Counted from the stretch's first letter, positions 1 through 9,083 are shown. The stretch is 57,423 nt of DNA from an uncultured Sphingomonas sp. (GCA_913774925.1 CAJYKB010000125.1:1-57423); one strand, 5' to 3'. Numbers and translations: made by a program. The notes: generated by a model from the sequence alone, not told the origin.

Positions 1-2
1 CC

Positions 3-47
3 GTTGGGATCGGCACCCCTGGGCTCCTGCCTGCGCAGGCGCACGGC
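3..47 (+). repeat. Class B palindromic repeat, single copy
   Basis: This stretch matches a repeat seen again, inverted, at 32281-32323 and as a pair at 39481-39560. The core is a hairpin reading GCTCCTGCCTGCGCAGG. Positions 3-45 align with the reverse complement of 32281-32323 with only about four mismatches. The window starts here, so a partner arm upstream cannot be seen. It lies directly before the ABC1 kinase gene. Confidence 0.75.
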
Positions 48-89
48 ACACCCGCGGGAACCCTCCCCCTCCCCCGGCGCTGTCGCGCC

Positions 90-1418
90 ATGCCCGACGA
101 CGCCCCCCGCCACCGCCCCGTCCCCAGCGGCCGCATCGCGCGCCTGGGCGGCTTCGGTCGTCTCGCCGGCGGGGTCGCGGGTGGAATGCTGGCGGAGGGC
201 GCGCGCCGCCTCGCCGCCGGCGAGCGGCCGCGGATGAGCGACCTCGTTCTCACCCCCGCCAACGCCACGCGCGTCGCCGACCGCCTCTCGCATCTGCGCG
301 GCGCCGCGATGAAGCTGGGACAGATGATCTCGATGGACGCGGGTGACGTGCTCCCCGCGGAGCTGTCCGCGATCCTCGCGCGGCTGCGCAATCAGGCGTA
401 CCGGATGCCGCCGCAGCAGCTCGACACCGTGCTCCGCGCCGAATGGGGCACGGACTGGCGCCGCCGCTTCCGCCATTTCGAGGCGTCGCCGATCGCCGCC
501 GCCTCGATCGGGCAGGTCCATCGCGCCACGCTGCCCGACGGGCGGCAACTGGCGATCAAGGTGCAATATCCCGGCGTCGCCGACAGCATCGTCTCCGACG
601 TCGACAATGTCGCGACGCTGCTGCGCGTGTCGGGGCTGCTCCCCGCCGGGCTCGACCTGGCGCCTCTGCTGACCGAGGCGAAGCGCCAGCTGGCCGAGGA
701 GGCCGATTACGTCCGCGAGGGCGAACAGATGCGCCGCTATCGCGAGCGGCTGGCCGGCGACCCGCGCTACGTCGTGCCCGCGCTGCATGAGGCGCTGACC
801 ACGCGCCGGGTGCTGGCGATGGACTTCATTCCCGGCCAGCCGATCGAGACGCTCGCCGATGCGCCGCAGGATGCGCGCGGCACCGCGATGACCGCGCTCG
901 TCACGCTCGTGCTGCGTGAGCTGTTCGACTTCGGCGTGATGCAGACCGATCCCAATTTCGCCAACTATCGCTGGCAGCCGGAGACGGGCACGCTGGTGCT
1001 GCTCGACTTCGGCGCCGCGCGCGACGTCCCCGCCGATACCGCCGCATCTTATCGTCGCCTGATCGAGGCGGGGCTCGACCGCGACCGCGACCGTATCCGC
1101 GAGGTGGCCATCGAAACCGGCTTCGTCGGGGAGGCCGCGGCGCGCGCGCATCGCGGCGCGATCGATCGCATCATCGCCGCGATCGACGATGCGCTCAACC
1201 GCCCCGGCCCGTTCGACTTCGGCGACCGCGCCTTCGTGCCGGTGGTGCGCGAGGAAGCGCAGCCGATGATCGCCGACCGCGCGACCTGGCACGTACCCCA
1301 TGTCGAGACGTTGTTCGTCCAGCGCAAGGTCAGCGGCACCGCGCTGCTGGCGGCACGGCTGAAGGCGCGCGTCGACGTGCGCGGGCTTGCCGCCGCCGCG
1401 ATCGGGCGCGACATCTAG
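90..1418 (+). CDS. ABC1/UbiB-family atypical kinase
   Basis: The 442-residue product belongs to the ABC1 (AarF/UbiB/COQ8) family of atypical kinases, whose members support ubiquinone synthesis or lipid handling. The family signature KLGQ is at residues 75-78. An alanine-rich nucleotide loop (AAASIGQVH) lies near 136-144, and the ATP-binding lysine is in LAIKVQYPG (K157). The later motifs TDPNFANY and LLDFGAARD stand where catalytic and metal-binding Asp residues occur. No C-terminal membrane helices are obvious, so it resembles the soluble ADCK-like members more than E. coli UbiB. The start at 90 is the first ATG; a later start near residue 49 is possible. A hydrolase gene follows after three bases, which suggests co-transcription. 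The substrate is unknown. Confidence 0.88.
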   Translation: MPDDAPRHRPVPSGRIARLGGFGRLAGGVAGGMLAEGARRLAAGERPRMSDLVLTPANATRVADRLSHLRGAAMKLGQMISMDAGDVLPAELSAILARLRNQAYRMPPQQLDTVLRAEWGTDWRRRFRHFEASPIAAASIGQVHRATLPDGRQLAIKVQYPGVADSIVSDVDNVATLLRVSGLLPAGLDLAPLLTEAKRQLAEEADYVREGEQMRRYRERLAGDPRYVVPALHEALTTRRVLAMDFIPGQPIETLADAPQDARGTAMTALVTLVLRELFDFGVMQTDPNFANYRWQPETGTLVLLDFGAARDVPADTAASYRRLIEAGLDRDRDRIREVAIETGFVGEAAARAHRGAIDRIIAAIDDALNRPGPFDFGDRAFVPVVREEAQPMIADRATWHVPHVETLFVQRKVSGTALLAARLKARVDVRGLAAAAIGRDI

Positions 1419-1421
1419 GGG

Positions 1422-2423
1422 ATGACGCGCAACCGCTACTATCAAGGGCCGCCGAGCGACCATTTCGACGGCGAGCGCTTCTTCAACCCCGGCCTGCCGC
1501 CCGCGGGCAACCTGTCGCTGGGCGCGGTGCTCAGGTGGAAACTGTCGGGCAGCGCCGCGCGCTGGCCGTCGTCGGTGCCGGTCACGCCCGCCCGGCCCGA
1601 TGCGCGCGTCTTGGGCATCCGCATCACGATGGTCGGCCATGCGTCGCTGCTGGTGCAGGCGGCGGGGGTGAACATCCTGACCGATCCGGTCTGGTCGCCG
1701 CGCGCCAGCCCGTTCCGCCATGTCGGGCCGAAGCGCGCGACCGCCCCCGGCATCGCCTTCGACGACCTGCCGCCGATCGACGCCGTCGTGCTCAGCCACG
1801 GCCATTACGACCACCTCGATATCGACACGCTGCGCCGGCTCCACGCGCGCGACGCGCCACTGATGGCGATGCCGCTCGGCAACGACACGATCGTGTGCGA
1901 CGGCGTGCCTGGCGCACGCTGCATCGCGGGCGACTGGTGGGACCGTATCGCACTCCCCGGCGGCGTGACGACGACGCTGACGCCGGCCTATCACTGGTCC
2001 AATCGCTGGCCCAGCGACGCGCGGATGATGCTGTGGGGCGGGCACTGGCTCGATACGCCCGCGGGCAGCATCTGGTTCGCCGGCGACACCGGCTATGGCG
2101 ACGGGCGGATTTTCGCGGCGGTGCGCGAGCGGATGGGCGCGCCCGATGCCGCGCTGATCCCGATCGGCGCCTACGAACCGCGCGCGCTGATGACCGCGCA
2201 GCACGTCAACCCGGCGGAGGCGGTGCGCATCTTCCGCGATGTCGGCGCGGCGCGCGCGCTCGGCATCCATTGGGGCACGTTCCAGCTGACCGACGAACCG
2301 CGCGAGGCGCCGCGCGACGATCTGGCGCGCGCCTTGACCGCCGGCGGCGTCGCGCCGTCCCGCTTCGTCGCGGCGGAGGTCGGCCAAGTCTATGATCTCG
2401 CGCCCCCGCCTGGGACATTGTGA
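1422..2423 (+). CDS. MBL-fold metallo-hydrolase (NAPE-PLD/UlaG-like)
   Basis: This 333-residue protein has the metallo-beta-lactamase fold. The metal-binding motif HGHYDH is at residues 126-131, preceded by VGHASLLVQ and TDPVWSPR, which are typical of the NAPE-hydrolysing phospholipase D-like branch. A later FAGDTGYGDG segment provides the bridging Asp, and a C-terminal GIHWGTF segment provides the last His ligand. The N-terminal leader (GPPSDHFDGERFFNP) is characteristic of bacterial NAPE-PLD-like proteins. No signal peptide is seen, so it is probably cytoplasmic or membrane-associated. It starts three bases after the ABC1 kinase gene. A lipid or phosphodiester substrate is an inference from the family. 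Confidence 0.87.
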   Translation: MTRNRYYQGPPSDHFDGERFFNPGLPPAGNLSLGAVLRWKLSGSAARWPSSVPVTPARPDARVLGIRITMVGHASLLVQAAGVNILTDPVWSPRASPFRHVGPKRATAPGIAFDDLPPIDAVVLSHGHYDHLDIDTLRRLHARDAPLMAMPLGNDTIVCDGVPGARCIAGDWWDRIALPGGVTTTLTPAYHWSNRWPSDARMMLWGGHWLDTPAGSIWFAGDTGYGDGRIFAAVRERMGAPDAALIPIGAYEPRALMTAQHVNPAEAVRIFRDVGAARALGIHWGTFQLTDEPREAPRDDLARALTAGGVAPSRFVAAEVGQVYDLAPPPGTL

Positions 2424-2445
2424 CGCGCCCGTTCGTTGGCGCGGG

Positions 2446-2937
2446 ATGACGAACGACGACGAACGCTGGATGCGCGAAGCCATCGCCATCGCCCGGTCCA
2501 AGGGGTCCGACCCCGCCTCCTCCCCCTTGGGTAGCGTGATCGTCCTCGACGGCCGCATGATTTCCGGCGAGCGCAACCAGACGAAGGAACTGCCCGACGC
2601 CACCGCCCACGCGGAGATGATGGCGATCCGTCGCGCGTGCGAAGGAACCGGCGAGCTCGAACTGCGCGGCGCGACGCTCTACTCCACGCTCCAGCCGTGC
2701 GGCATGTGCACCATGGCCTCGATCTGGTCGAAGGTCGGTCGCGTCGTCTACGGCGCCGGGCGCGACGATGTGCACGAAATGTATTTCGAGGCGCAGCACG
2801 TCGACACGCTCGCCTTCATCACCGACGCGTACCGCGACGACATCGTGATCGAGGGCGGCTGCCTGCGCGACGAATGCGCCGCGCTCTACTACCCGCCCGA
2901 TGCGGACCTCTCCGAAGAGGAACAGGCGAACCTCTGA
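2446..2937 (+). CDS. Nucleoside/cytidine-type deaminase
   Basis: The product of 163 residues is a zinc-dependent deaminase of the CDA/tRNA-adenosine deaminase superfamily. Zinc ligands and the catalytic Glu are visible as HAE (residues 55-57) and PCGMC (84-88). The closest general type is guanine deaminase/TadA-like nucleoside deaminase; the natural base cannot be told. I chose the ATG at 2446, just after the upstream stop. An in-frame ATG at 2392 would overlap the upstream gene and add 18 residues without family character. An acidic tail (DADLSEEEQANL) ends the protein. Confidence 0.85.
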   Translation: MTNDDERWMREAIAIARSKGSDPASSPLGSVIVLDGRMISGERNQTKELPDATAHAEMMAIRRACEGTGELELRGATLYSTLQPCGMCTMASIWSKVGRVVYGAGRDDVHEMYFEAQHVDTLAFITDAYRDDIVIEGGCLRDECAALYYPPDADLSEEEQANL

Positions 2938-2972
2938 CCTTTTCCGCCCCCGGGACGCCCCTTCCCGGTCCG

Positions 2973-2997
2973 GGAACCAAACCCCCTAACATCCGTT
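2973..2997 (+). promoter_or_regulatory. Putative EcfG (general stress sigma factor) promoter
   Basis: GGAAC at 2973-2977 and CGTT at 2994-2997 are separated by 16 bases, which matches the alphaproteobacterial EcfG promoter pattern (GGAAC, 16-17 bases, CGTT). It lies 55 bases before the start of the LOV hybrid histidine kinase, in an otherwise empty 115-base gap. The match is by eye and the motif is short, but its position and spacing are as expected. Confidence 0.6.
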
Positions 2998-3052
2998 ACG
3001 ATGTGACGGCAGGGGCTTTGCGCTGACGCCTTACTCCAGCGCGCGGACCTGC

Positions 3053-4684
3053 ATGCCCGACGAGACGAGCGAAACCTCACGCGGTGGCCCGCCGCCACAC
3101 CTCGCCGGCATGGCCAATCACGACATGGGCGACGATCAGAACACGATCTTCTTCGCCGCGGTGAAGACGACGCGGATGCCGATGATCGTCACCGATCCCA
3201 ACCGTCCCGACAATCCGATCGTCTTCGCCAACCCCGCCTTCCTCACCATGACCGGCTTCGGCTGGGACGAACTGGTCGGCCACAATTGCCGGCTGTTGCA
3301 GGGGCCGGACACGGACCGCGAAACCGTGGCGGAGGTGCGCCGCGCGATCGAGCAGCGCCGCGAAACCTCGGTCGAGATCTTGAACTACAAGAAGAATGGC
3401 GCCGCGTTCTGGAACGCGCTGTTCATCTCCCCGGTCTACGACGCCGACGACCGGCTGATCTATTTCTTCGCTTCGCAGCTCGACGTGACCCGGCGGCGCG
3501 ATGCGGAGGAGGCGCTGCGCCAGGCCCAGAAGATGGAGGCGGTCGGCCAGCTGACCGGCGGCGTCGCGCACGATTTCAACAACCTGCTCACCGTCATCCA
3601 GGGGTTCGGGGACATCGTCCTGGCCAATCTGGAGAAGGACGAGGACGCCTTCGACCGCCGCCGCGCCGCGCGCTCGATGCGCGCGATCCTGCAGGCGGCG
3701 GAGCGCGGCGCCACGCTGACGCAGCAGCTGCTCGCCTTCTCGCGCAAGCAGAAATTGTCGGGCCGCGTCGTCAATCTGGTCGACCTGATCGATCATCTGC
3801 GCCCGCTGATCGAGCGTACCGCGGGCGGCGCGGTGACGATCGACATCCGCGAGGGGCCGGTCACCTGCAACGCGCGGATCGACCCGACGCAGGCGGAACT
3901 GGCGATCATCAACATCCTGCTCAACGCGCGCGACGCGATGCCGAACGGCGGCACGGTGACGATTGATATCGACAACCACCATGTCGCGCCGGGCGATCGC
4001 GGCTCGGGCGAACTGGAACCCGGCGAATATGTCGCGGTGACCATCGCCGACGAGGGCACCGGCATGTCGCCGGAGATCCTGGCGCGCGTGACCGAGCCGT
4101 TCTTCACCACCAAGGATCAGGGCAAGGGCACCGGACTAGGCCTGTCGATGGTCTATGGCTTCATGAAACAGTCGGGCGGTGCGCTGCGGCTGGAGTCGGA
4201 GGACGGGCGCGGCACGACCGTGACCATGCTGTTCCCGTGCGAGAATGCGCATGTCGACGCCGAGGTCACCACCGCGTCGCGCGCCCTTCCCGACAAGCGC
4301 GGAACCGAGACGGTGCTGGTGGTCGAGGACCAGCGCGACGTCGGCGACTATGCCGAGGCGGTGCTGACCGAGTTCGGCTATGACGTGTTGCGCGCCGACA
4401 ATGCCGATGCCGCGCTCGCGGTGCTCGACGGCGACGCCGCCATCGACCTGCTGTTCAGCGACCTCATCATGCCCGGCGGGATGAACGGGGTGATGCTGGC
4501 GCGCGAGGTCAAGCGGCGGCGTCCGCGCATCCGCGTGCTGCTGACCACCGGCTATGCCGAAAGCTCGATCGAGCGCGTCGACGCGCGCGGCGCGGAGTTC
4601 GAGCTGATCCAGAAACCCTACCGCCGCACCGATCTCGCCACGAAGGTGCGACAGGTGATCGACGGGCCGACCGGCGTCGGCTGA
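3053..4684 (+). CDS. LOV-domain hybrid sensor histidine kinase with C-terminal receiver
   Basis: The 543-residue protein is a predicted blue-light receptor kinase. A LOV (PAS-type) domain covers about residues 30-145 and contains the flavin-adduct motif GHNCRLLQG with Cys79; the usual Phe after Arg is Leu here. A HisKA domain follows with phospho-acceptor His173 in GGVAHDFNN. The HATPase_c domain has an N-box near N287-N291, DEGTGM (333-338) and GKGTGLGL (357-364). A C-terminal receiver domain (about 418-538) has phospho-acceptor Asp470 in LLFSDLIMP and the conserved Lys in LIQKPY. There are no membrane segments, so it is cytosolic. It is followed by a 54-codon ORF and a second LOV kinase on the same strand. 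A putative EcfG promoter upstream suggests induction during general stress. The partner regulator is not encoded here. Confidence 0.92.
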   Translation: MPDETSETSRGGPPPHLAGMANHDMGDDQNTIFFAAVKTTRMPMIVTDPNRPDNPIVFANPAFLTMTGFGWDELVGHNCRLLQGPDTDRETVAEVRRAIEQRRETSVEILNYKKNGAAFWNALFISPVYDADDRLIYFFASQLDVTRRRDAEEALRQAQKMEAVGQLTGGVAHDFNNLLTVIQGFGDIVLANLEKDEDAFDRRRAARSMRAILQAAERGATLTQQLLAFSRKQKLSGRVVNLVDLIDHLRPLIERTAGGAVTIDIREGPVTCNARIDPTQAELAIINILLNARDAMPNGGTVTIDIDNHHVAPGDRGSGELEPGEYVAVTIADEGTGMSPEILARVTEPFFTTKDQGKGTGLGLSMVYGFMKQSGGALRLESEDGRGTTVTMLFPCENAHVDAEVTTASRALPDKRGTETVLVVEDQRDVGDYAEAVLTEFGYDVLRADNADAALAVLDGDAAIDLLFSDLIMPGGMNGVMLAREVKRRRPRIRVLLTTGYAESSIERVDARGAEFELIQKPYRRTDLATKVRQVIDGPTGVG

Positions 4685-4704
4685 CTTTCAGAGAGGAGCG
4701 AGCA

Positions 4705-4869
4705 ATGGAAGACTATTACCGCGAACAGGCCGCGTCGTGCGCGCGCGACGCCGAAGCCGCCACGCTCACCCATGTGCGCGACCGCTGCCGCCGGTCGGAA
4801 TCGGCGTGGCTGGCGATGGCCGACCGCGCAGCGCGCACCGCGCGCTTCCGTGAGGCCAATGCGGGCTAA
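4705..4869 (+). CDS. Small hypothetical protein, 54 residues
   Basis: An ATG at 4705 sits seven bases after a clear ribosome-binding sequence (GAGAGGAG) and opens a 54-codon frame ending at 4869. The product is hydrophilic, rich in Ala, Arg and Glu, with two Cys (residues 12 and 28), and probably helical. It lies in the 245-base space between the two LOV kinases and is on the same strand. No domain is recognised. Short helical proteins of this type are common in sphingomonads, but a function cannot be assigned. Confidence 0.6.
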   Translation: MEDYYREQAASCARDAEAATLTHVRDRCRRSESAWLAMADRAARTARFREANAG

Positions 4870-4929
4870 CCGTTCGGTACGGTGGCGACACGTTGTCGGC
4901 ACGGACAAAGCAGGTTAGGGTCGGCGCCC

Positions 4930-6420
4930 GTGGATCGTCCGCCCCTTCCTCCCGCGCCGCTGCATCCGTTCGATCCCCCGTCCGTAGCGCGGACGGCGAT
5001 CAAGGATTTCGCGCGCCGCCTGGACGCCAGCGACCCGATCCTGGCGGCGTTCGACCTCAGCCTCACGCCGATGGTCGTCAGCGATCCGACGCTGCCCGAC
5101 AATCCGCTGATCTACGTCAATGCGGCGTTCGAGCGGCTGACCGGCTTCGCCGCGTCGGAGGTGCTGGGGCGCAACTGCCGCTTCATGCAAGGCCCGCTGA
5201 CCGAGGCGGCCGATGTCGAGCGTCTGCGCGAGGCGATCCGCCGCCGCGAGCGGATCGAGATCGACCTGCTCAACCATCGCCGTGACGGGACGCCGTTCTG
5301 GAACCGGCTGATGGTCGCGCCGGTGTTCGATGCCGTGGGCGACCTGCGCTGGTTCGTCGCGGCGCAGCTGGACGTCACGATCGAGCGGCACCGCCTCGCG
5401 CAGCTTCAGCAGCACCGCGAGACGCTGGAGGCCGAACTCGCCGATCGCGAGTCGAAGCTGGCGGAGCGCGAGATGCGCCTCGCGATGGCGCTGGAAGCAG
5501 GCGGGCTCGGCACCTGGTCCTTCGATCCCGACACCGGGCATCTGAACGCCTCCGAAGGTTGCAAGAGAACGTTCGGCCGCCCGCTGTCCGAGCCGTTCAC
5601 CTACGAGCAGCTGCAGGCGTGCATCCATCCCGAGGATCTGCCACGCCAGCAGCGCGCGGTGGCCGACACGATCGGGAACGGAACGCCCTATGACATCGAA
5701 TATCGCATCCTGACCCCCACCGGCGAACAACGGTGGGTGCATGTTCAGGGCGGCATGCAGTTTCGCGCCGACGGCACGCCGCTGTTGATGTCCGGCTTCT
5801 CCACCGATGTGTCGCTGCGCAAGTTCGCGGAGGAACATCGCGCGGTGCTGGCGCGCGAGCTGACGCACCGGGTGAAGAACACGCTCGCCACGGTCGGCGC
5901 GGTGGTCGGCCAGACGCTGCGCGACGCCGCCTCGCTGGAGGATGCGAAGCGGACGGTGGCGGGGCGCATCGCCAGCCTCGGCACCGCGCACGAACTGCTG
6001 GTGCAGGACGAGCTGGAGGGCGCCGCGATCGGCGACATCGTCGATCGCGTGCTGGCACCGTTCATGGACCGGGGCGGGCAGCGCTTCTCGGTCGGCGGTC
6101 CGCCGATCCGGCTCACGCCCGAATTGACGCTGGCGCTGTCGATGGCGCTTTACGAACTGGCGACCAACGCGATCAAATACGGCGCGCTGTCGACGCCGGA
6201 GGGGACGGTGACGATCCGCTGGGCACTGACCGGCCGCGACGGCGCACGCCGCTTCGTCTTCTCCTGGGTCGAGGCGGGCGGCCCGCCGGTCGCGCCCCCG
6301 ACCCGCACCGGCTTCGGCACGCGGATGATCGAGCGCGTCCTGTCGCATCACGTCGACGGCCGCGCCGCCATCGCCTACCCGCCCGAGGGCGCACGGTTCG
6401 AGATCGAAGCCCCGGTCTGA
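4930..6420 (+). CDS. LOV-PAS sensor histidine kinase of the HWE family
   Basis: The protein has a LOV domain with flavin-binding motif GRNCRFMQG (Cys83 from this start), then a short coiled coil rich in Glu and Arg, a second PAS domain (PAS_3-like, around LNASEGCKRTFG to SGFSTDVSLRK), and an HWE/HisKA_2 kinase core. The phospho-acceptor region is LTHRVKNTLATV. The C-terminal WVEAGGPP supplies the W-x-E motif that gives the HWE family its name. Such LOV-HWE kinases often feed the general stress response through PhyR in alphaproteobacteria. No receiver or membrane segment is present. I chose the GTG at 4930, with AGGTTAGGG upstream; a GTG at 4882 would add 16 residues but has no good ribosome-binding site. 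The stop precedes a class C repeat. Confidence 0.88.
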   Translation: MDRPPLPPAPLHPFDPPSVARTAIKDFARRLDASDPILAAFDLSLTPMVVSDPTLPDNPLIYVNAAFERLTGFAASEVLGRNCRFMQGPLTEAADVERLREAIRRRERIEIDLLNHRRDGTPFWNRLMVAPVFDAVGDLRWFVAAQLDVTIERHRLAQLQQHRETLEAELADRESKLAEREMRLAMALEAGGLGTWSFDPDTGHLNASEGCKRTFGRPLSEPFTYEQLQACIHPEDLPRQQRAVADTIGNGTPYDIEYRILTPTGEQRWVHVQGGMQFRADGTPLLMSGFSTDVSLRKFAEEHRAVLARELTHRVKNTLATVGAVVGQTLRDAASLEDAKRTVAGRIASLGTAHELLVQDELEGAAIGDIVDRVLAPFMDRGGQRFSVGGPPIRLTPELTLALSMALYELATNAIKYGALSTPEGTVTIRWALTGRDGARRFVFSWVEAGGPPVAPPTRTGFGTRMIERVLSHHVDGRAAIAYPPEGARFEIEAPV

Positions 6421-6430
6421 ACCATCGAAG

Positions 6431-6526
6431 CCCCTCCCCTTCAGGGGAGGGGTTGGGGTGGGGTGTTTATGGCACGGGAGCTCTCCCTCTCCACCCCACC
6501 CCCGGCCCCTCCCCCGAAGGAGAGGG
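6431..6526. repeat. Class C inverted repeat pair between convergent genes
   Basis: Two GC-rich arms (about 6431-6467 and 6491-6526) are inverted copies of each other. Each contains its own small hairpin, such as CCCCTCCCCTTCAGGGGAGG. The pair lies between the convergent ends of the LOV-HWE kinase and the ester hydrolase and could act as a bidirectional terminator. Related elements occur at 37520-37615 and 52711-52803. Confidence 0.65.
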
Positions 6527-6535
6527 GAGAGACAC

Positions 6536-8428
6536 TCAATCCGCCACCACCGGCAGCCACACTGCGCTCGCCGCATCCCCGCCCCAGCGGATCGTCTGCG
6601 TCGCCTTCACGTAATCCCCGGGCTTGGCCGACATGATCGAGGGCACCCAGGATTGCGGGTTGCGATCGTACAGGGGGAACAGCGACGACTGCACCTGCAC
6701 CATGATGCGGTGCCCCGGCTGGAACACATGGTCCGCATTGGGCAGCGACCAGCCGAAGGCATAGGTCCTGCCCGGCTCCAGCGGCGCCGGCGTGGCGAAG
6801 CCGTTGACGTAGCGCCCGCGGAAGATCTCGATCCCGACCCCCAGCTGATACCCCGCCATCGCCGGATCACGGGTATATTCCTCGGGATAGACGTCGATGA
6901 GCTTGACGACGAAGTCGCTATCGCGCCCCGTCGTCGCGGCGTGCAGGTCGACCCGCGGCGCGCCCTTGATGTGCACCGCCTTGTCCAGCACCGGGGTGGT
7001 ATAGCTCAGCACGTCGGTGCGACCGTCGACGAAGCGCTGGTCGCGCACCAGCCATGTGCGCCACTCGTCGCCCGACATTTTGATCGGGCGCGGCAGCATC
7101 GGCACCGGCTTGGCCGGATCGGAGACATAGCTGTCGCTCCCCGCCGCCGGCTTCGTCCACGACAGCGTCGACCCGCCCGCCAGATATAGCGGCGTCGGCG
7201 TGCCCGCGGGCCAGGCCGCCGAGGTTTCCCAGCGATCCGCGCCGGTGGCATAGGTGAACACGCCCGCGGGCGCACACGGCGGCGGCGCCACCGTCTTCAG
7301 CCGGCAGTCGAGGAACGGCTTCATATACTGGTCGCGGAACTGTTTGCCGGTATCGCCCTCGAACTTCAGCGCGCCCAGCTGGCGCCCGTCGCTCATGTTC
7401 TGACCGTGGAACCAAGGACCGATCACCAGGCTGACCGGCGCGTTCGGTCGCCCCGACTGCATCAGCGCGCGATAGACCGCGGGCGCGCCATAGCTGTCCT
7501 CCTGGTCCCACTGCCCGACCACCAGCATCGTCGGCACCGTCAGCGTCCGCGCGCCCAGCAATTTGTCGACCGCCTGCCCCTGCCACCAGGCGTCGTAGGT
7601 GGGTCGCTCCAGCACCTTGCGCACCACGGGCAGTGCGGTCAGCCCATAGGCATTGGCGTAATCATAGGCCGATCCCGCCGCGAGATAGGCGGCATAATCG
7701 TCGCCGCTCCCCTTGGGCACCTCGCCCGACCCCTTCCCCACCGTCTGTTCCAGGTCGTAATCGAACCCGAAGGTGCGGAACGCGCCGTTGTGGAACCAGT
7801 CGTCGCCCATCCATCCGTCGACCATCGGACTGGACGGCACCGCCGCCTTCAGCGCCGGGTGCGGGTCGATCATCGCCATCAGCGTGGTGAACCCGTCATA
7901 GGACACGCCGGTCACGCCGACGCGCCCGTTGCTTTCCTTCACGTTCTTCACCAGCCAGTCGATCGTGTCATAGGCGTCGGTGGCGTGATCGACCTTGGTC
8001 GCGTTGAGCGGCCCGCGCAGCGGCCGGTTCATGACGTAATCGCCCTCGGAATTGTGCTGCCCGCGCACGTCCTGATAGACGCGGATATAGCCGTCCTCGA
8101 CGAACGGCACGTCGCCGACGCGGACGATCTCGCTCAGTCTCTGGCTGCGCTTGCGGCTGGTGTTGGCGTCGGCGTCATAGGGGGTGCGCGTCAGCAGGAT
8201 CGGCGCATCCTGCGTCCCCTTCTTGAAGACGATGACGGTGTACAGTTTCTTGCCGTCGCGCATCGGGATCATCACCGTGCGCCGCACGAAGTCCGCCTGC
8301 GGGCGGACCCAGTCATATTGCTTCACCTGCTCGTTGAGCATCGTCGGCGTCTGTTGCGCCGTCAGCGGCGTGGCGAGCGTCGTCGCGAGGGCGAGCGGGG
8401 GAAGCGCGAGGCGGGTCAGCTTGTTCAT
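6536..8428 (-). CDS. Secreted CocE/NonD-family hydrolase, alpha-amino-acid ester hydrolase type
   Basis: This 630-residue exported alpha/beta-hydrolase is of the X-Pro dipeptidyl-peptidase S15/CocE class. A signal peptide covers about the first 24 residues (cleavage near LTAQQ). The nucleophile is Ser176 in GVTGVSYDGF. A downstream acidic segment GWMGDDWFHNGAF matches the region that contributes the carboxylate cluster recognising the free amino group in alpha-amino-acid ester hydrolases, and VVGQWDQED and IGPWFHG supply the Asp and His of the triad. A C-terminal jelly-roll domain follows. Known relatives hydrolyse or transfer alpha-amino acyl groups, including beta-lactam side chains. The start is the ATG at 8428; the frame is open further upstream but has no signal peptide there. 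The natural substrate is unknown. Confidence 0.88.
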   Translation of the reverse strand: MNKLTRLALPPLALATTLATPLTAQQTPTMLNEQVKQYDWVRPQADFVRRTVMIPMRDGKKLYTVIVFKKGTQDAPILLTRTPYDADANTSRKRSQRLSEIVRVGDVPFVEDGYIRVYQDVRGQHNSEGDYVMNRPLRGPLNATKVDHATDAYDTIDWLVKNVKESNGRVGVTGVSYDGFTTLMAMIDPHPALKAAVPSSPMVDGWMGDDWFHNGAFRTFGFDYDLEQTVGKGSGEVPKGSGDDYAAYLAAGSAYDYANAYGLTALPVVRKVLERPTYDAWWQGQAVDKLLGARTLTVPTMLVVGQWDQEDSYGAPAVYRALMQSGRPNAPVSLVIGPWFHGQNMSDGRQLGALKFEGDTGKQFRDQYMKPFLDCRLKTVAPPPCAPAGVFTYATGADRWETSAAWPAGTPTPLYLAGGSTLSWTKPAAGSDSYVSDPAKPVPMLPRPIKMSGDEWRTWLVRDQRFVDGRTDVLSYTTPVLDKAVHIKGAPRVDLHAATTGRDSDFVVKLIDVYPEEYTRDPAMAGYQLGVGIEIFRGRYVNGFATPAPLEPGRTYAFGWSLPNADHVFQPGHRIMVQVQSSLFPLYDRNPQSWVPSIMSAKPGDYVKATQTIRWGGDAASAVWLPVVAD

Positions 8429-8474
8429 ATGGGGGAGCGTGAGCCGCCTCCGCCGCACCGTCAAGACGCCATAC

Positions 8475-9083
8475 CTAAGTGACGGACAGCGCATCCACCG
8501 CCCGCGCCAGCCGCTCGTCCAGCACGCCGAGCAGCGCGGTCCAGTCCGACAGCCCCTCCAGCGCACCCGGCCCGTCCGATACGCCGCGCAGACCGATCAC
8601 CGGCACCCCGAACCGCGCCGCCGCCCGCACTACCGCAAAGGTTTCCATATCCACCAGATCGGCGTCGATCGCGTCGTAGCGGACCCCCGTGACGATGTCC
8701 GCACCCGTCGACAGCGTCGCGACCGGCACGTCGGCCAGCGGCGTCGGCAGCACGATGCGTGCCGGATGATCGCAAAACGGCGTCACGCCGCGCTCGAACC
8801 CCAGGGCGGAGGCATCCATGTCGCGCCAGGATACGCTGCCCACCTGATAGACCTGCCCCAGCAGGCATCGCCGCGACCCTGCCGACCCCAGCGATACGAT
8901 CCGATCCGGCACGCCGCCCGCCGCGGCGCAGGCCGCCAGGCACGCCGTCGTCCCGATCGCGGCCTCGATCGGGCCGACGCCGGTGACCAGCGGGCGGCAC
9001 CGCGCGCGCAGATGCGGGCCGTATTCGTGCTCGGTCGCCATCACGAACAGCGTCCGCTGCCCGCCGATCGTCGCGATGTCCAT
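8475..9083 (-). CDS. MTA/SAH nucleosidase-like phosphorylase-family protein
   Basis: The 202-residue product has the purine nucleoside phosphorylase/MTA-SAH nucleosidase fold. Recognisable parts are VTGVGPIEAAI near the N terminus, SLGSAGS, the substrate-binding segment VDMETFAVV and the C-terminal GLRGVSDG with the catalytic Asp position. Family members cleave the glycosidic bond of 5'-methylthioadenosine, S-adenosylhomocysteine or related nucleosides; the exact substrate is not evident. The start at 9083 shares one base with the stop of the upstream regulator (TGATG overlap), so the two are translationally coupled. A start four codons upstream is also possible. Confidence 0.8.
   Translation of the reverse strand: MDIATIGGQRTLFVMATEHEYGPHLRARCRPLVTGVGPIEAAIGTTACLAACAAAGGVPDRIVSLGSAGSRRCLLGQVYQVGSVSWRDMDASALGFERGVTPFCDHPARIVLPTPLADVPVATLSTGADIVTGVRYDAIDADLVDMETFAVVRAAARFGVPVIGLRGVSDGPGALEGLSDWTALLGVLDERLARAVDALSVT

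Noticed and set aside
2392..2445. Longer start of the nucleoside deaminase
   Set aside because: It overlaps the upstream hydrolase gene and adds residues without family character; the ATG at 2446 begins close to the family's usual start.
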